NCBI GenBank assembly: GCA_905221605.1
Contig: CAJNDS010000195.1
Span: 105,001-169,000 of the forward strand
Direction of reading: 5' to 3'
Source of the DNA: Symbiodinium natans
Taxonomy: Eukaryota; Sar; Dinophyceae; Suessiales; Symbiodiniaceae
DNA length: 64,000 bases
Part shown: in pieces, positions 1 to 12,166 of the stretch
Layout: each line of letters starts with the position of its first letter
Position numbering within the stretch: the stretch's first letter is position 1
Notes under the pieces: generated by a model
Told to the model about the DNA's origin: nothing
What the model saw: the letters and a program-made list of their open reading frames with translations, nothing else
The model's database searches: none
Made by a program: the position numbers and the translations under genes

Positions 1-622
1 TGAAGCCCTGAGTGTCAGGACTGTGCCCCCCCAACCAACCTTCTCTCGCAGATGATACAGGCCCTTGGGGTTTGGGGTTCATGGATTTAGGGCTTATGGT
101 TTTATTGGGGTTGGGTTTTGGGATTTTGGGTTTATGGTTTTGGTGGTTACGGGCTTTGGGGTTCTCAGGATTTAGCTTTAGGGGTTCAAGGTTCAGGTGT
201 TCTTGATCGGGTTCTTGGGGCTTGTGTTTTTTTTTTAAACCCCGAATGAGGCATCGCCCATCCCCTTTTTCAGTCATGCTGGGGCCACGATATTTTTCGA
301 TTGCTTGTCGCTGACTTGCCATGTTCGTGATGTTGCACGGGGTTGGGGCCCTGGGCCTTCTTCGTCCGCAAATCCCGAAACCCTGACCCGAGGTTAAGCT
401 TGAGATGTTCCCCCTTAGTAGGGGATGAAGTACCCCACATTATGGTCCCTCATGGGTGTATGTATGAAAATACATATACATATATATATATATAGGAGGG
501 ATATGGGGTGCCGAATTCCCTCATTCCCTACTAAGAGCCAGAACACCCTCAAACCTTTATGTTCCAAGAAATGAGGAGACCGAAAGAAACATCAAACACA
601 GCAAACAACATAACAATGATTA

Positions 623-690
623 ATACTAACAGTCCTTCATAGGGATATATAGTAGGGTGTACTATATTCCCTATTAAGGACTGTCAGTAT
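623..690. mobile_element. Short inverted-repeat element (MITE-like, family A)
   Basis: Arms ATACTAACAGTCCTTCATAG (left) and, read from the other strand at the right end, ATACTGACAGTCCTTAATAG form a terminal inverted repeat of about 22 bp around a short AT-rich centre. A related copy lies at 39945-40018. No coding capacity; it would be non-autonomous if mobile. Confidence 0.5.
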
Positions 691-803
691 AAGAACATCC
701 CAAGGCTAACCCCGGGACCCTGAGCCTGAAACCTGAAAACTCCGGCTCGTCCTCAGCAGTTTAGGGTTTAGGGACCCTAAACCTCATATCCTTAACACTA
801 CAC

Positions 804-925
804 CCCTAAGCCCTAAGCCCTAAGCCCTAAGCCCTAAGCCCCAAACCCTAAATCCTAAACCCTAAACCCTAAACCCTAAACCCTAAACCCCTAAACCCCC
901 AAACCCCTAAACCCTAAAAAACCTA
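804..925. repeat. CCCTAAG then CCCTAAA array
   Basis: About five CCCTAAG units grade into CCCTAAA, with some CCCCTAAA octamers at the right end. Confidence 0.9.
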
Positions 926-1070
926 AAAGCTGTGAACCTTGTCACTCTTTCCTCTGGGTCCTCTGGGAGCGGACCGAAGATGTCTGTGTCACGGCTGAAA
1001 TAGACTTCGACACTCAGCCTGCCCGTCCTACTTGCGGTTGATGGTTTAGGGAACTAGAATGGATTCTTGT

Positions 1071-1195
1071 TACTATATATATATATACTATATTGTATGT
1101 ATGTATGTATGCATGTATGTATGTATGTGTACGACAGTTTTTTGGCAGAGAGGGTCGCTTGAATAAGTATCGTCGTCGTCGTCGTCGTCGCCGCC
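1071..1195. repeat. Microsatellite cluster (TA)n, (TGTA)n, (GTC)n
   Basis: An (AT)n run is followed by TGTATG-type repeats near 1095-1130 and a GTC/CGC run at about 1168-1200. The short ORFs on both strands here are translations of these repeats. Confidence 0.85.
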
Positions 1196-1825
1196 GCGGC
1201 CGCGGCCTTCGCCGCCGTAGCTACAGTAACAGATGGTTTCATGACCACTATGTCTGTAGTAGACCCTATACCACAAACCCTCTCAATCCACGCTATGCCC
1301 TTAAACCCGAAACTTAGGGACTTTTGGGAATAATTTTCATTTCTTGGGTACTATGATTCCTAAGAAGCAGCTAAAATTTCTTTTTTGCGAGGGTTCCACG
1401 TATAGGAAATACTCAACCCAGAAGCAGAAGCATCGCTTGCAGGCGGCCACTGTGGGTCTGCTCTCCGCCTTTTTTGGGGACACCGTGATCTTTGTGGCTT
1501 GCGCAGGAAAACCCTGATTTTCATTAAGGAATGTTCCGTAGTCTTTTGAGGATGCTTGTCGGTCTTAAAGCAAGAGTCCACAACCCCTCCCTGAGCCGGA
1601 AACCCTAACCCTAATCCCTAGACCCAAACACTACGGAGTTCTAACGTTGTGGTTTAGGGTTTAGGGTTTAGGGTTTAGGGTTTAGGGTTTCATGGTACCC
1701 CCTTTTGGAAGCCCCATTTAATGGGCGCTGCCCGCCCGGTCCACCCCCACAAGAAAGCTTTGCTGTCGAGTGCCCGTGGTGGGGCTTGTATTGTAATCCT
1801 AAAGCCCCCCAAACCCTAAGACCTA

Positions 1826-1947
1826 ACCCCAAACCCCAAACCCCAAACCCCAAACCCCAAACCCCAAACCCCAAACCCCAAACCCCAAACCCCAAACCCC
1901 AAACCCCAAACCCCAAACCCTAAACCCTAAACCCTAAACCCTAAACC
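1826..1947. repeat. CCCCAAA variant array
   Basis: About thirteen CCCCAAA heptamers followed by four CCCTAAA. This one-base variant is homogenised as a block, as in several later arrays. Confidence 0.9.
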
Positions 1948-2096
1948 CGTTGAGGGCACCGAAAAGGGTCCACAGTTGAGATCCATCCCCACATCTCAGG
2001 TTCTGTTTATCATACAGAGTCGCCAGGCGGTTGACAAGAATGAGTGGCTACTCCGTCAGAAAGGGGGCTTTGTGGCCTAAGTGCAACGAGAAACTG

Positions 2097-2267
2097 CCCT
2101 AAACCCTAAGCCCTAAGCCCTAAGCCCTAAGCCCTAAGCCCCAAGCCCTAAGCCCTAAGCCCTAAGCCCTAAGCCCTAAGCCCTAAGCCCTAAGCCCAAG
2201 GCCCTAAGCCCTAAACCCTAAACCCTAAACCCTAAACGCCAAACCCTAAACCCTAAACCCTAAACTG
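2097..2267. repeat. CCCTAAG then CCCTAAA array
   Basis: About fifteen CCCTAAG units with one CCCCAAG, then CCCTAAA units to the right end. Confidence 0.9.
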
Positions 2268-3300
2268 TAGGACCACACCCCGGACCAGGGGGTGCTACAA
2301 GATCCTGTTCTAGACACCCTTTCTGAAGCACAAAGCACACCGATAGGCGGTCGTTCTGAACTGGGTCCCCACGTGATAGGGGTCGGAATAATTACTACTA
2401 CTGGTCCCTTTACAATTACACCACAATTGTTGAATGTTGCTCGGGTTGCGAGGTGCATCAGGATCTTGAGATGCCACAGGTTGTCACTGCCAAATCCCAG
2501 TTCTAATTTTAACGCTACGCGACCCGCCTCGGCCCGGCCCAGCGCATCCGCGTGAGCATGGTGATTCCGCAGCGCCCGAGTCGCTGGACCCCAAGAAAAT
2601 AAGGGTTGGGTTTAGGATTTAGGGTTCCGGGTTTATGGTTTATTGTTTGGGGTTTAGGGTTGAGGGTTTAGGGCTCGCTTTGGGGTTTAGGGTTATTTTG
2701 GGTTTAGGGTTCAAAAGACGGTTCGGCTTGGATTGATCGTAGGGTTGAGGGGGGGCCCTGTTGGGAGGGGCTGCAACTGCCTCTAGTCCTGGCGAACCGT
2801 CCGCTTGCGGACCCCGGTTTCCTAGGGGGGGTACCAATTTGAGGCAAAAAAGAGGGGTCCGAAAAATGGCTTTGGGTGTGGGGGGAGGATTTGGAGGGGG
2901 GTGCCTGTTCTGACAACCAAGACACCTCCGGCCCAAGGAGGCCTCGGCGGATAAATCGGTTAAATCCCCGAATGGAATCCTAGAATCTAACGATCAAGAA
3001 CGAAGCCAGTCATCAGTCCATGAACCCTACGACAGAGCGTCAGTGCTTGTCCTTGCATGTGCTCTACACTATGCATGTCTAGTCAAACTCGAGTTCTAGA
3101 GCGAGTTCTTGGAAAGCTAAATTCGCATGCTCAAGGGTTTTCCTACCGTAGCCCCCCCTTGAGTCACGAAATCGCAGCGGATCAATCATCCATGCTGCCT
3201 TCCTTAGATGTGGTAGCCGGTCACAGGCTCCCTCTCAGGAAATAAACCCTTACACCCACAAGTCCTTACCTGAGGGTCAGGTCCTACTTTCTACAACAAT

Positions 3301-3330
3301 ACCCCCCCCCCCCCCCCAAAAAAAAAAAAC
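3301..3330. repeat. C-tract followed by A-tract
   Basis: Seventeen C followed directly by about twelve A. Equivalent joints (T-tract then G-tract on this strand) occur near 3963-3987 and 22140-22172, and another C-then-A joint at about 22471-22537. Confidence 0.85.
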
Positions 3331-4463
3331 AAACCTATTCCAATTTAGTTTTTAAGGCCCCTGCATTAGGAAGTGTCTTTTCACTTAAACCTAGAACCCC
3401 TGATATAAGGGACCCAAGCAAACCTTTGGACGAGCTGGCTCTGTACCCTTAGCAGGTTGGACTTGAAGCAGGAAAGTTGTGTCGAAAGCCGAGGCAGAGG
3501 AAACAAGTCAAGTATGGACCGTGAAGCAAGTTCAGTGTCAGCAGCAGTACTAGTGCCACTCGCAATGGCAGTATCATCTTGCACATCTTGGCCACGCCAT
3601 GTTGGCCTTAACCCCGAACCCCCCCAAAAGCAAAAACCCTCACCCTAAACCCTAACCCTACACCCAAAACCCCGAATCCTAATCAACCTCCAAACCCGAT
3701 GTCTTGGGTTTTACTGGAGCTCCTTGTATCGCAGGGTCGACCAAAATTTTCCTCCAAAGGGTACCCAAGAATCTAAGTAGTCTAGGGTTTAGGGTTTCGG
3801 ATGTTTTGTTGGGGTACCGTTTCGGGCCCATATGATAGATCGCTGTCGTCTAACTTTGATGTTGAATGGTTGAGGAGCAAGACCATCTGGAAGCTACATT
3901 GAAGCAGGGTGTATATTACTGTTATTGGTGAGTGATTGGTGAATGCGTTTATTGGGTGTCATTTTTTTTTTGGGGGGGGGGGGGGGACAAGAAATATAAA
4001 CTCTTCAGTTCACGCTTTTCCGCTCTCCGCTTGCCGAAGGCCAGAGTGCCCCCTATTACCCGAGCTTTGAGTCGTTTGCGGCGCTAGCCCTTTTCAGCAA
4101 TCCTTAAATTCTTAAACCCTAAAGCCACTAAACCCTAAACCTTGAATTCTAAACCCGATATCCCAAAACTCTGACTGCCTTACGGGCCATGTCATTCTGT
4201 CGATGCTGAGGAAGCCGCGTGAGAAGGAGCGACTTTTGTGGCGATGGAGATGCAAATCCACCCTGTTTCTCTGCTGCAACCGTCGCGAAGATCAGTGAAC
4301 TTAAGTAAAGGATGACTGCAGTCATCCCCTAAAACCTAAACCCCAAACCCTAAACCCTAAACCCTAAACCCTAAACCAGATGAAATGTAGAACATGGGGG
4401 TACGATGATTTCTTTCAACCCCAACCCCCCACTCCCTACTCGTTTTCAGCATGCTGGAACCCC

Positions 4464-4558
4464 CCCTAACCCCTAACCCCTAAACCCTAAACCCTAAACC
4501 CTCAACCCTAAACCCTAAACCCTAAACCCTAAACCCTAAACCCTAAACCCTAAACCCC
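4464..4558. repeat. CCCTAAA array
   Basis: Starts as CCCCTAA variants and becomes about ten regular CCCTAAA units. Confidence 0.9.
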
Positions 4559-4674
4559 GGAACCCTAAAACCGAGCACCAGGTGCCCGTAGTCAAGTTTG
4601 CGAGGCTCCGGAGCTTCAGTCCTAGGCCCGGAGGGCTCAAAGCCCCCGCAAGCCCCGCTTCCCGTCCCTAAACC

Positions 4675-4772
4675 CTAAACCCTAAACCCTAAACCCTAAA
4701 CCCTAAACCCTAAACTCTAAACCCTAAACCCTAAACCCTAAACCCTGAACCCTGAACCCTGAACCCTAAACC
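4675..4772. repeat. CCCTAAA array with CCCTGAA end
   Basis: About eleven CCCTAAA units, one ACTCTAA variant and three CCCTGAA units at the right end. Confidence 0.9.
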
Positions 4773-6083
4773 CCCAACAAAAACCACGCCAGAGTCTTGC
4801 ACTTTCGAAGGTTCTGGCTGATTTGGAGCTGCCACGCGGGCTTTTGTGTCTTCTACACCCTCGCATTCTTGGCCAATGTGAGCGCAAAGGATGCCGAAGC
4901 TGGGCTGCGCGGGCTTAGGGCTGAGGGGCTTAGGGGCTTAGGGGCTTAGAGATTTTGAGGTTTCGGGGGTTGAGGGGTTTAGGGGTTTGGGTGTAGGGTC
5001 TGGCTTGGGTTTTCAGGCGCTTTGGATGCAGGGTGGTTGCCTGAAGGGCATGCTTTACATGGCAAAAACTCCGCAAACCATGCCTGGCTACTCCTTGCGC
5101 ATTGTTGAACCCGAAGCCCTGTCCCTAGTTTCTGGGGGTTGTAGTAGAAATCAGGTTGCCAGAATGGAGACCCCAAAAGTGCATGCAATGTAAAACCCCC
5201 CTAAGCCCCAAAGCCTAAACCCCAAATCCCTAATAACCTAGACCCCTAAATCCTAAGCCCTAAACCCCTAAACCCTCAACCCCCCCTAAATCACTAAACC
5301 CTGAACCCTCCCCCCCCCCCTCCCAAGAACTCAGGGGCAAAACCACAAGTCTTCTAGCCTCCGAGTGCCTCTGGCGCCCAGGCAAAGTGGCTTGAAAGCT
5401 GTGCCATTAGCCCCTTGGGCTCATGCGTTTGCCTCGGGGCGATGTAGGACGTTTGAGGTAAGGCAGAAAGAACCCTAACCCCTAACCCTAAACCCTAACT
5501 CGAAGGGCCAGCTATGCCCCCTAAGCCCCCTAAACCCCTACGCCCCCAAAACCCCCGAAGCCCCCCAAAACCCACTAGCTTCCCTGAACCAAAGCCGCAG
5601 ATCATCAAATTTCAGAATGTAGGATGGTTTCAGGCACAGGTGGGGTCATTTCCAGTCTGGGCTGGTGGGCCCAGCAGGCTCAGACGTAGGGTCAACATAG
5701 TCCGCATATGAGGTAGGGTATGAGTTTCGTTTTGAAGACGGGTGCGTGAAAGGAATGGGTTTCTTGTTGGGATAGTTGTATTGAGCACCCTACATCTAGA
5801 CCCTAAACACTAAACCCTAAACCCTAAACCCAGGGTCTACTGAGACAAGCTAGGAGTGTGTCTCTGGTGGCCTTGGGGTTGAACAGCGGTCTCATCTTCG
5901 CGAGCCTAAATGGGTAGTTCATGGTAGTTCTTTAGGGTTTAGGGTTAAGGGTTTAGGGGTTAGGGTTTCGGGTTTAGGGTTTAGGGTTAGGACGAGTCCC
6001 TTTTTGGGGTTCTTATTATAGATCAGAGATGCAAGTCCCCAGCTGTTGCCCAGGGTAGGGCATGAGGGAAGTTGTGGACCTGA

Positions 6084-6213
6084 ACCCTAAACCCTAAATC
6101 CTGAACCCTAAACCCTAAACCCTCAAGCCTAAATCCTGAACCCTAAACCCTAAACCCTAAACCCTAAACCCTAAATCCTGAACCCTAAACCCTAAACCCT
6201 CAAGCCTAAATCC
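6084..6213. repeat. Higher-order CCCTAAA array
   Basis: CCCTAAA units are interrupted at regular spacing by CCTAAATCCTGAA and CCCTCAAGCCTAAA variants. The same variant combination repeats, so the array grew in multi-unit blocks. Confidence 0.8.
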
Positions 6214-6457
6214 TCCAAACGCCCGCAAGTCTTTTCGGCTTTGCGGTTTAGGGCCGTTTAGGGCCCTAGAACCAGGAACCCCCTAAACCCTAAGCCTTAA
6301 ACCCTAAACCCCTAAACCCCTAACCCCCTAACCCCTAAGCCACTAAACCCCCCAAACCCTAAAGCCCCAAAACGAGCCCAGGCCTGCTGCAAGACCTCGT
6401 GCTGGTCCCACTTTCCGTGGCGCTTGTCCTTGCTACTCTTGCAGCCTGGTTCGAATC

Positions 6458-6557
6458 GGGTTTCGGGTTTCGGGTTTCGGGTTTCGGGTTGGGTTTAGGG
6501 TTTAGGGTTTAGGGTTTAGGGTTTAGGGTTTAGGGTTTAGGGTTTAGGGTTTAGGGT
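6458..6557. repeat. TTTCGGG then TTTAGGG array
   Basis: Four TTTCGGG units grade into about nine TTTAGGG units, with an abrupt variant switch inside one tract. Confidence 0.9.
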
Positions 6558-6719
6558 GTGTCAGGGGAGGGCGCGCGCTCGGGTGTGAAACACCCCGGGC
6601 CGCGCGCTCGCGTTGCCCGTCAACCCACCCCGGCCACCCAAACTATACTCTATTAGGGTTTAGGGTTTATGGAATTTACTTTCTTGTGCTCTGATGCTTG
6701 CTTTGATGTTTTTAAATTT

Positions 6720-7475
6720 GCGCTGTTAGGGTTTAAGCTGGGGTTGGGGGTAGCCTCGGCCCTTTTCGGGCCTTCGGCGTGTCAGGGCCCGTAGAGGCCC
6801 TTATTTATTTGAAGGTCAAGGAAACCCTTTGTGTCTGCTCCTGGATTCCCCTTCTTTAAGGGCCTCAATTAAGCATCGATTTCACTACCAAAAAATCGCA
6901 TTTTTCATTGCGGGTACGGGCATCCTGGGGTCCCCCTTCTTTTAGGGGGCCTTTTGAAGCCTTTTGAAGCATTTTGGTGGCTCTTGGGGTCTCTCGGGGC
7001 CTTGTTCGGACCTTCGGCGTGTCAGGGGCCGTAGAGGCTTCATTCATTTAAAGGTCAGGGAACCTATTAATGAATTTTTCGCCAATGAGTATTTCAATCG
7101 CTAGGGTTTAAGCTCGGGTTCGGGGTAGCCTCGGCCCTTTTCGGGCCTTCGGCAAGTTAGGGCCCGTAGAGGCCCTTATTTGCTTGAAGGCCTTCGCAGG
7201 CTTTTGCGGTGTTAGGGTTTAGTAGCCTCGGTCCTTCGGCACGTTAGGGCCCGTAGAGGTCCTTGCTGATTTGTTGCTGATTTGGGGGGAGCCATCGATT
7301 TCAGTACTAAAAAAGAACATTTTTCATTGCGGGCAAGGGTACCTAAAACCATCGTTTTCAATATTCAAAAATAGCATTTTTCATTGTGGGCACGGACAAA
7401 TCTTGTGGTCCCCTTCTTTTAGTGGGCCTTTTGAAGCTTTTGAAGCCTTTTGGTGGCTCTTGGTGGTTCTTGGGG
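6720..7475. repeat. Diverged repeat field, units of about 110-130 bp
   Basis: Two motifs recur. One contains CCTCGGCCCTTTTCGGGCC and GGGCCCGTAGAGG (near 6750, 7000, 7125 and 7220). The other contains CATTTTTCATTG followed by a G-rich stretch and CTTTTGAAGC (near 6895, 7318 and 7375). They alternate, suggesting a decayed tandem or nested repeat family. No coding signal. Confidence 0.7.
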
Positions 7476-7499
7476 GCTTCCTGAGATTCCCTGCGAGGG

Positions 7500-7900
7500 T
7501 GTTGGTGTGGGGGGGCCCTTGGCCCGAGGGGCCCTTGGCTAAGCCCTAGTTGGCAGGGCTGTTTGGCAGGGCCTGCGGGCCCTTCGGTTTGGCTTAGCCC
7601 GGGAGGGCCTTGCCTGCGACGGAACCCTTTTATTTGGGCCTTGCCCCGCGGGCCCTTGGTCCGGGACGCTTGCTGCAGAAGCCCTTGGCTCGGGGGGTTC
7701 TTGGCCCGGGAGGCCCTTCCTTGGCCGGGGGGGGAGGACCCTTGGCCGGGGTTGGGGCCTTTGGCCTGGGGCCCGGCCTGGGGGCCCTTGGCCGGGGGTT
7801 TTTGGTGCGGGGCCCTTCCCCGGGGGGCCCTTGGCCCCGGGGGCCCTTGGCCCGGGGGGCCCTTGGCCCCGGGGGCCCTTGGCCCGGGGGTGGGGGGCCG
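7500..7900. repeat. GGGCCCTTGG minisatellite
   Basis: A very GC-rich field built on GGGCCCTTGGCC(C/G)(C/G)G units of about 15 bp, most regular at 7800-7890. The 121-138 aa Gly/Pro/Arg ORFs on both strands are translations of this repeat. Confidence 0.85.
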
Positions 7901-8279
7901 CCAAAAACCCCCAAAATCACGAAATTGAGCAGTCAGCCTGCCTGGACCCCTCGCCAGCCTCCTGGTCCAGGAATCCAGCTACCAGGGACCAGGGGGCCCC
8001 CGGGGGGGGGGCCCGGCAAACCCTGAACCCAAAACCCTGAACCGACCTCCAGAGGCAAAGGGTTACTTTAGCTACGCTAAAGGTGGTCTGGGTGCCGGCC
8101 ATCCCTTAGCCGAGTACTGACGTTGTCGTAAAAAAGGCCGATGTCCGTTGGCCTGTCCAGGACAGACGGTGAGGCTTAACCCTCACCTTTCCGTTTCTCT
8201 TTTCGCTTGGGCGCTCGGGCTGTAAGGCCCTCGTCCGAGCGTTCGGGGTCTGTCGCTCGACGGAAGCGACCCCTCACTT

Positions 8280-8332
8280 AGTTTAGGGTTTAGGGTTTAG
8301 GGTTTAGGGTTTAGGGTTTAGGGTTTAGGGTT
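8280..8332. repeat. TTTAGGG array
   Basis: Seven regular TTTAGGG units. Confidence 0.9.
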
Positions 8333-8423
8333 GGTTTTTCGCTATTTTTGTAGGGTTAGGGACTTGGCAAGGGGGGAGAGAGGGGGGGGGGGTACTTTTG
8401 CCTCTGCGAGGCTAAACCCTAAA

Positions 8424-8575
8424 CCCATAAACCCATAAACCCATAAACCCATAAACCCATAAACCCATAAACCCATAAACCCATAAACCCATAAACCCAT
8501 AAACCCATAAACCCATAAACCCATAAACCCATAAACCCATAAACCCATAAACCCATAAACCCATAAACCCATAAG
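8424..8575. repeat. CCCATAAA octamer array
   Basis: About nineteen perfect copies of the 8-mer CCCATAAA, one base longer than the telomere-type heptamer, in a tract bounded by CCCTAAA. The 76-aa minus-strand frame here is a translation of the octamer. Confidence 0.95.
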
Positions 8576-8589
8576 CCCAGAAACCCATA

Positions 8590-8692
8590 AACTCTACACC
8601 CTAAACCCTAAAACCTAAACCCCAAACCCTAAACCCTAAACCTTAAACCTTAAACCCTAAATCCTAAACCCTAAACCCTAAACTCCTAAACG
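8590..8692. repeat. Degenerate CCCTAAA array
   Basis: CCCTAAA with CCTTAAA, CCCCAAA and CCTAAAT variants. Confidence 0.85.
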
Positions 8693-9093
8693 TTGGAGGC
8701 CCTGGAGGTCTGGGGCCTTCTTGGTGCCCTCAAGGACGAGTGACTATACCATACCAGGGTTGAGGGTTTAGGGTTTCGGGTTTAGGGTTTAGGGTTTAGG
8801 GTTTAGGGTTTAGAAGGATGAGAGTTCGTCGACGCCCGAAGCGATAAGAAAAATCTACGATCAGAGGCCCAAAACGGAGCCCGTGGGAAAGGGGCAAGGA
8901 CTGGCGTGCTCAATGTTCTGAGTTGCCGGACTTGGTTGTGATGTCGAACAGTAGCCTACTGCTCCCAACCTCTGATCCGGAGCCTGCCGGAAACCCATTG
9001 CGGCGGCTCCCCTAAACCCAAAACCCCTAAAGCCTAAACATCCTAAGCCCTATGGCCCTGTTCTCGACCAGCCCAACGGCATAGTTGCGAAGC

Positions 9094-9428
9094 AAACCCT
9101 AAACCCTAAACCCTAAACCCTAAACCCTAAACCCTAAACCCTAAACCCTAAACCCTAAACCCTAAACCCTAAACCCTAAACCCTAAACCCTAAACCCTAA
9201 ACCCTAAACCCTAAACCCTAAACCCTAAAACACTAAACCCTAAACCCTAAACCCTAAACCCTACACCCTACCCTACCCTACACCCTACACCCTAAACCCT
9301 AAACCCTAAACCCTAAACCCTAAACCCTAAACCCTAAACCCTAAACCCTAAACCCTAAACCCTAAACCCTAAACCCTAAACCCTAAACCCTAAACCCTAA
9401 ACCCTAAACCCTAAACCCTAGACCCTAC
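9094..9428. repeat. Longest CCCTAAA array
   Basis: About 47 heptamers, mostly perfect, with one cluster of CCCTACA and CCCTA variants at about 9262-9292. It is the longest telomere-type tract in the window and is internal, with unique sequence on both sides. Confidence 0.95.
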
Positions 9429-9560
9429 ACAAACGATCAGGCAAGCTTGGCGATCTGCTGCAGCCGAGCCCGGGCATGTTAGATCGGGGCAAGGAGAATG
9501 AACGCGCCAATACAAGACCTACAACATTCGCGTAAGCTGCTGTATATTGTACGAAAAAGG

Positions 9561-9630
9561 GGGTTTAGGGTTTAGGGTTTAGGGTTTAGGGTTTAGGGCT
9601 TAGGGTTTAGGGTTTAGGGTTGAGGGTTTA
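9561..9630. repeat. TTTAGGG array
   Basis: About ten TTTAGGG units with a few variants. It begins only 130 bp after the long CCCTAAA array, so the two face each other across a short spacer. Confidence 0.9.
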
Positions 9631-11483
9631 GGGGGCTCATTCATGCTTCACTTCGTTCATGATAGTTTCGCCTCTTCCTCACTTTATTCGCTCAGCTCAC
9701 CAAGTTCCAGGGTTTTCCAGGGTCTTTTAGGTGGACTCTTGGGCAGTTAAGGGTTTAGGGTTAAGGGTTTAGGGTTTAGGGTTTAGGGTTTAGGGTTTAA
9801 GGTGTCATGAGATGGATGGTGTTCGAAAGGAAAAGTAAAGGTTAACCGCTCTCTCCCTGTCACACCTGGAGACCCAACCTCTGTTTCCAAGCCACTAAGA
9901 ACCCAATACAACAGTATTACTACGGTTCACAGGCAGTTGTGGTTTTTGCAGGGTTTAGGGTTTAGGGTTAGGGTTTAGGGTGTAGGGTTTAGGGTGTAGG
10001 GTTTAGGGTTTAGGGTGGCCTTCTCATACCTGCAGGGCCCTGGCTGGGACTCCTTGTAGTTTGCTGCTGGCTTGGCTTTGCAGTTTTCGAGTAGCAAGTT
10101 TCACCTCTTCTCGGTAGGCCCTTGGGACATTTATGTTTTCCCTTATTGGGTTTAAGAGGATCATATTCAGGAATATCTTTCAGAGCGTTTTAAGGGTTAT
10201 CCTAGCTTTGTGTAGTAGGTACGACGTGCAAGGGGTCGTGGCGTTTTCCGTGCATGGCTCCAAAATGAATCTGCCCTCCGAGCCCCCTTTTTCCAGCTTT
10301 TTGACTGGAAATGGGATGTTCCCCCTTCTACTAGCAGTCCGTAATGGGGATTATCTTTGTCATAGTTGGGTAACATTTTACATTTGTAAGGGTACTTAAA
10401 CCCAATAAGGAATAGAAATTTAAGTGTTTAATACTATCCCAACCATGAACTAGTTAAAATAGGGGTATATGAGGGGGGCACATCCCAAGACAGGGAAGTT
10501 ACAGGAGACCCCGGAATGCAAGAGTGTCATCCCCCGACTATTCCCCCGCCTTTCTGCCTGCAGGCCTCGGGTCTTTCGGGCCGTGCAGGGCTTTAGGGTT
10601 TAGGGTTTAGGGTTTAGGGTTTAGGGTTTAGGGTTTAGGGTTTAGGGTTAGGGGGGCTTTGGGGCACAGTGTGGGTTTTAGGGCCCATGTGTGTGGGGGT
10701 GGGCGGGTGGGTGTTCGGTGTTCGTGCCTTGCGCGATTGAGGACACGTCAAGCACCGGATTGAAAACGATTGGTTTATGGATGAGGACTCCGAGGAGGAA
10801 GCCTCTTGCCTCAAGGGCTTGACTTTCAGGAGGTTTAGGGTTCAGGGTTTGGGGTTGAGGGTTTAGAGGGCAGTACATTCCCCAGATGATCCCAAAGGTT
10901 AAGCCGGTTAAGCTCGGAGAACCCCTAAGAGGCTAGATAGGAGAGGTTTGGGACTGTGATAGAAGATGCCGTTCGACCCTAGTGTGGCGGTTGTCGGAGC
11001 CATCTAAACCCATAAAATCCTAGACCCCGCCTTAGACCTTAAGCGCTAAACTCAAGGCTTAGGCCACTCCCCTACAGTGTGGGGCAGGGGGGGGGGGGGG
11101 GGCGCTTAAGCCCCTCGACCTCGATGGCGCAAGCCGACCCAGCTCGCTCGCCCGCCATGGAGCCCGTTCTCCTCGAGACCAGTACTGGGGGGGTAAGGGG
11201 GCCAGAGGGGATTTAAGGGGGGCCAAGGGGGGCCAGGGGGGGCCCCGAAAATTAAGGGGGGCCAGTCAGTACGGAGTGAAACAACCGCCGTTACTGTCTG
11301 AACAAGGGACGTTTTATGATAGCCACGCGGCTGCAGAACAGCACCGCGGCGGATAAGAGCACCAGCCAGACTTTAGGACCAAAATCCTAAAATGCCATAT
11401 GCCGGGTGGTGGGTGTACCGCCACGCGACGCGGGCTCGTGCAAGGCAATCTATAGGGTCCTCGACGCGCGCTAAAAACGTTAC

Positions 11484-11645
11484 CCTAAACCCTAAACCCT
11501 AAACCCTAAACCCTAAACCCTAAACCCTAAACCCTAAACCCTAAACCCTAAACCCTAAACCCTAAACCCTAAACCCTAAACCCTAAACCCTAAACCCTAA
11601 ACCCTAAACCCCAAACCCTAAACCCTAAACCCTAAACCCCAAAGC
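11484..11645. repeat. CCCTAAA array
   Basis: About 23 units, nearly perfect, with two CCCCAAA variants near the right end. Confidence 0.95.
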
Positions 11646-11765
11646 CTCAGGCCACCTGCCCTTGCTTCAGGATGATGGATCGGACCAGATTAAGGACTGC
11701 TGGCTCGCGCCGCAGGATGCCGAGGAGGTGGGGCTTGTAGGGATTCGGGTTGAGGGCCTTTGGGA

Positions 11766-11935
11766 ACCCTAAACCCTAAACCCTAAACCCTAAACCCTAA
11801 ACCCTAAACCCTAAACCCTAAACCCTAAACCCTAAACCCTAAACCCTAAACCCTAAACCCTAAACCCTAAACCCTAAACCCTAAACCCTTAACCCTAAAC
11901 GCTAAACGCTAAACGCTAAACGCTAAACCCGAAAT
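11766..11935. repeat. CCCTAAA array ending in CGCTAAA
   Basis: About 23 units. The last four are the variant CGCTAAA, itself locally amplified. Confidence 0.95.
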
Positions 11936-12070
11936 CCCAAAGCCTATATACGGTCAAGGCTTTTGAGGGTTCATGGCGAGTTGAAGAGTTTAGGACCTAA
12001 ACCCTGAGTCGGCCCTCACATCAGCATCGGCGATCTTGTCCACCACTGAAGACGCACTCCATGGCTGAGG

Positions 12071-12166
12071 TGGGTTTAGGGTTTAGGGTTTAGGGTTCAG
12101 GGTTTAGGGTTTAGGGTTGAGGGTTGAGGGTTTAGGGTTTAGGGTTCAGGGTTTAGGGTTCAGGGT
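12071..12166. repeat. TTTAGGG array
   Basis: TTTAGGG with interspersed TTCAGGG and TTGAGGG variants. Confidence 0.9.

Noticed and set aside
6420-6475. tRNA-like B box (GGTTCGAATC near 6449)
   Set aside because: No acceptor stem, anticodon arm or A box can be paired around it; the downstream side is TTTCGGG repeat.
7539-8026. ORFs of 121-138 aa on both strands
   Set aside because: They translate a GGGCCCTTGG minisatellite and consist of Gly/Pro/Arg/Ala only.
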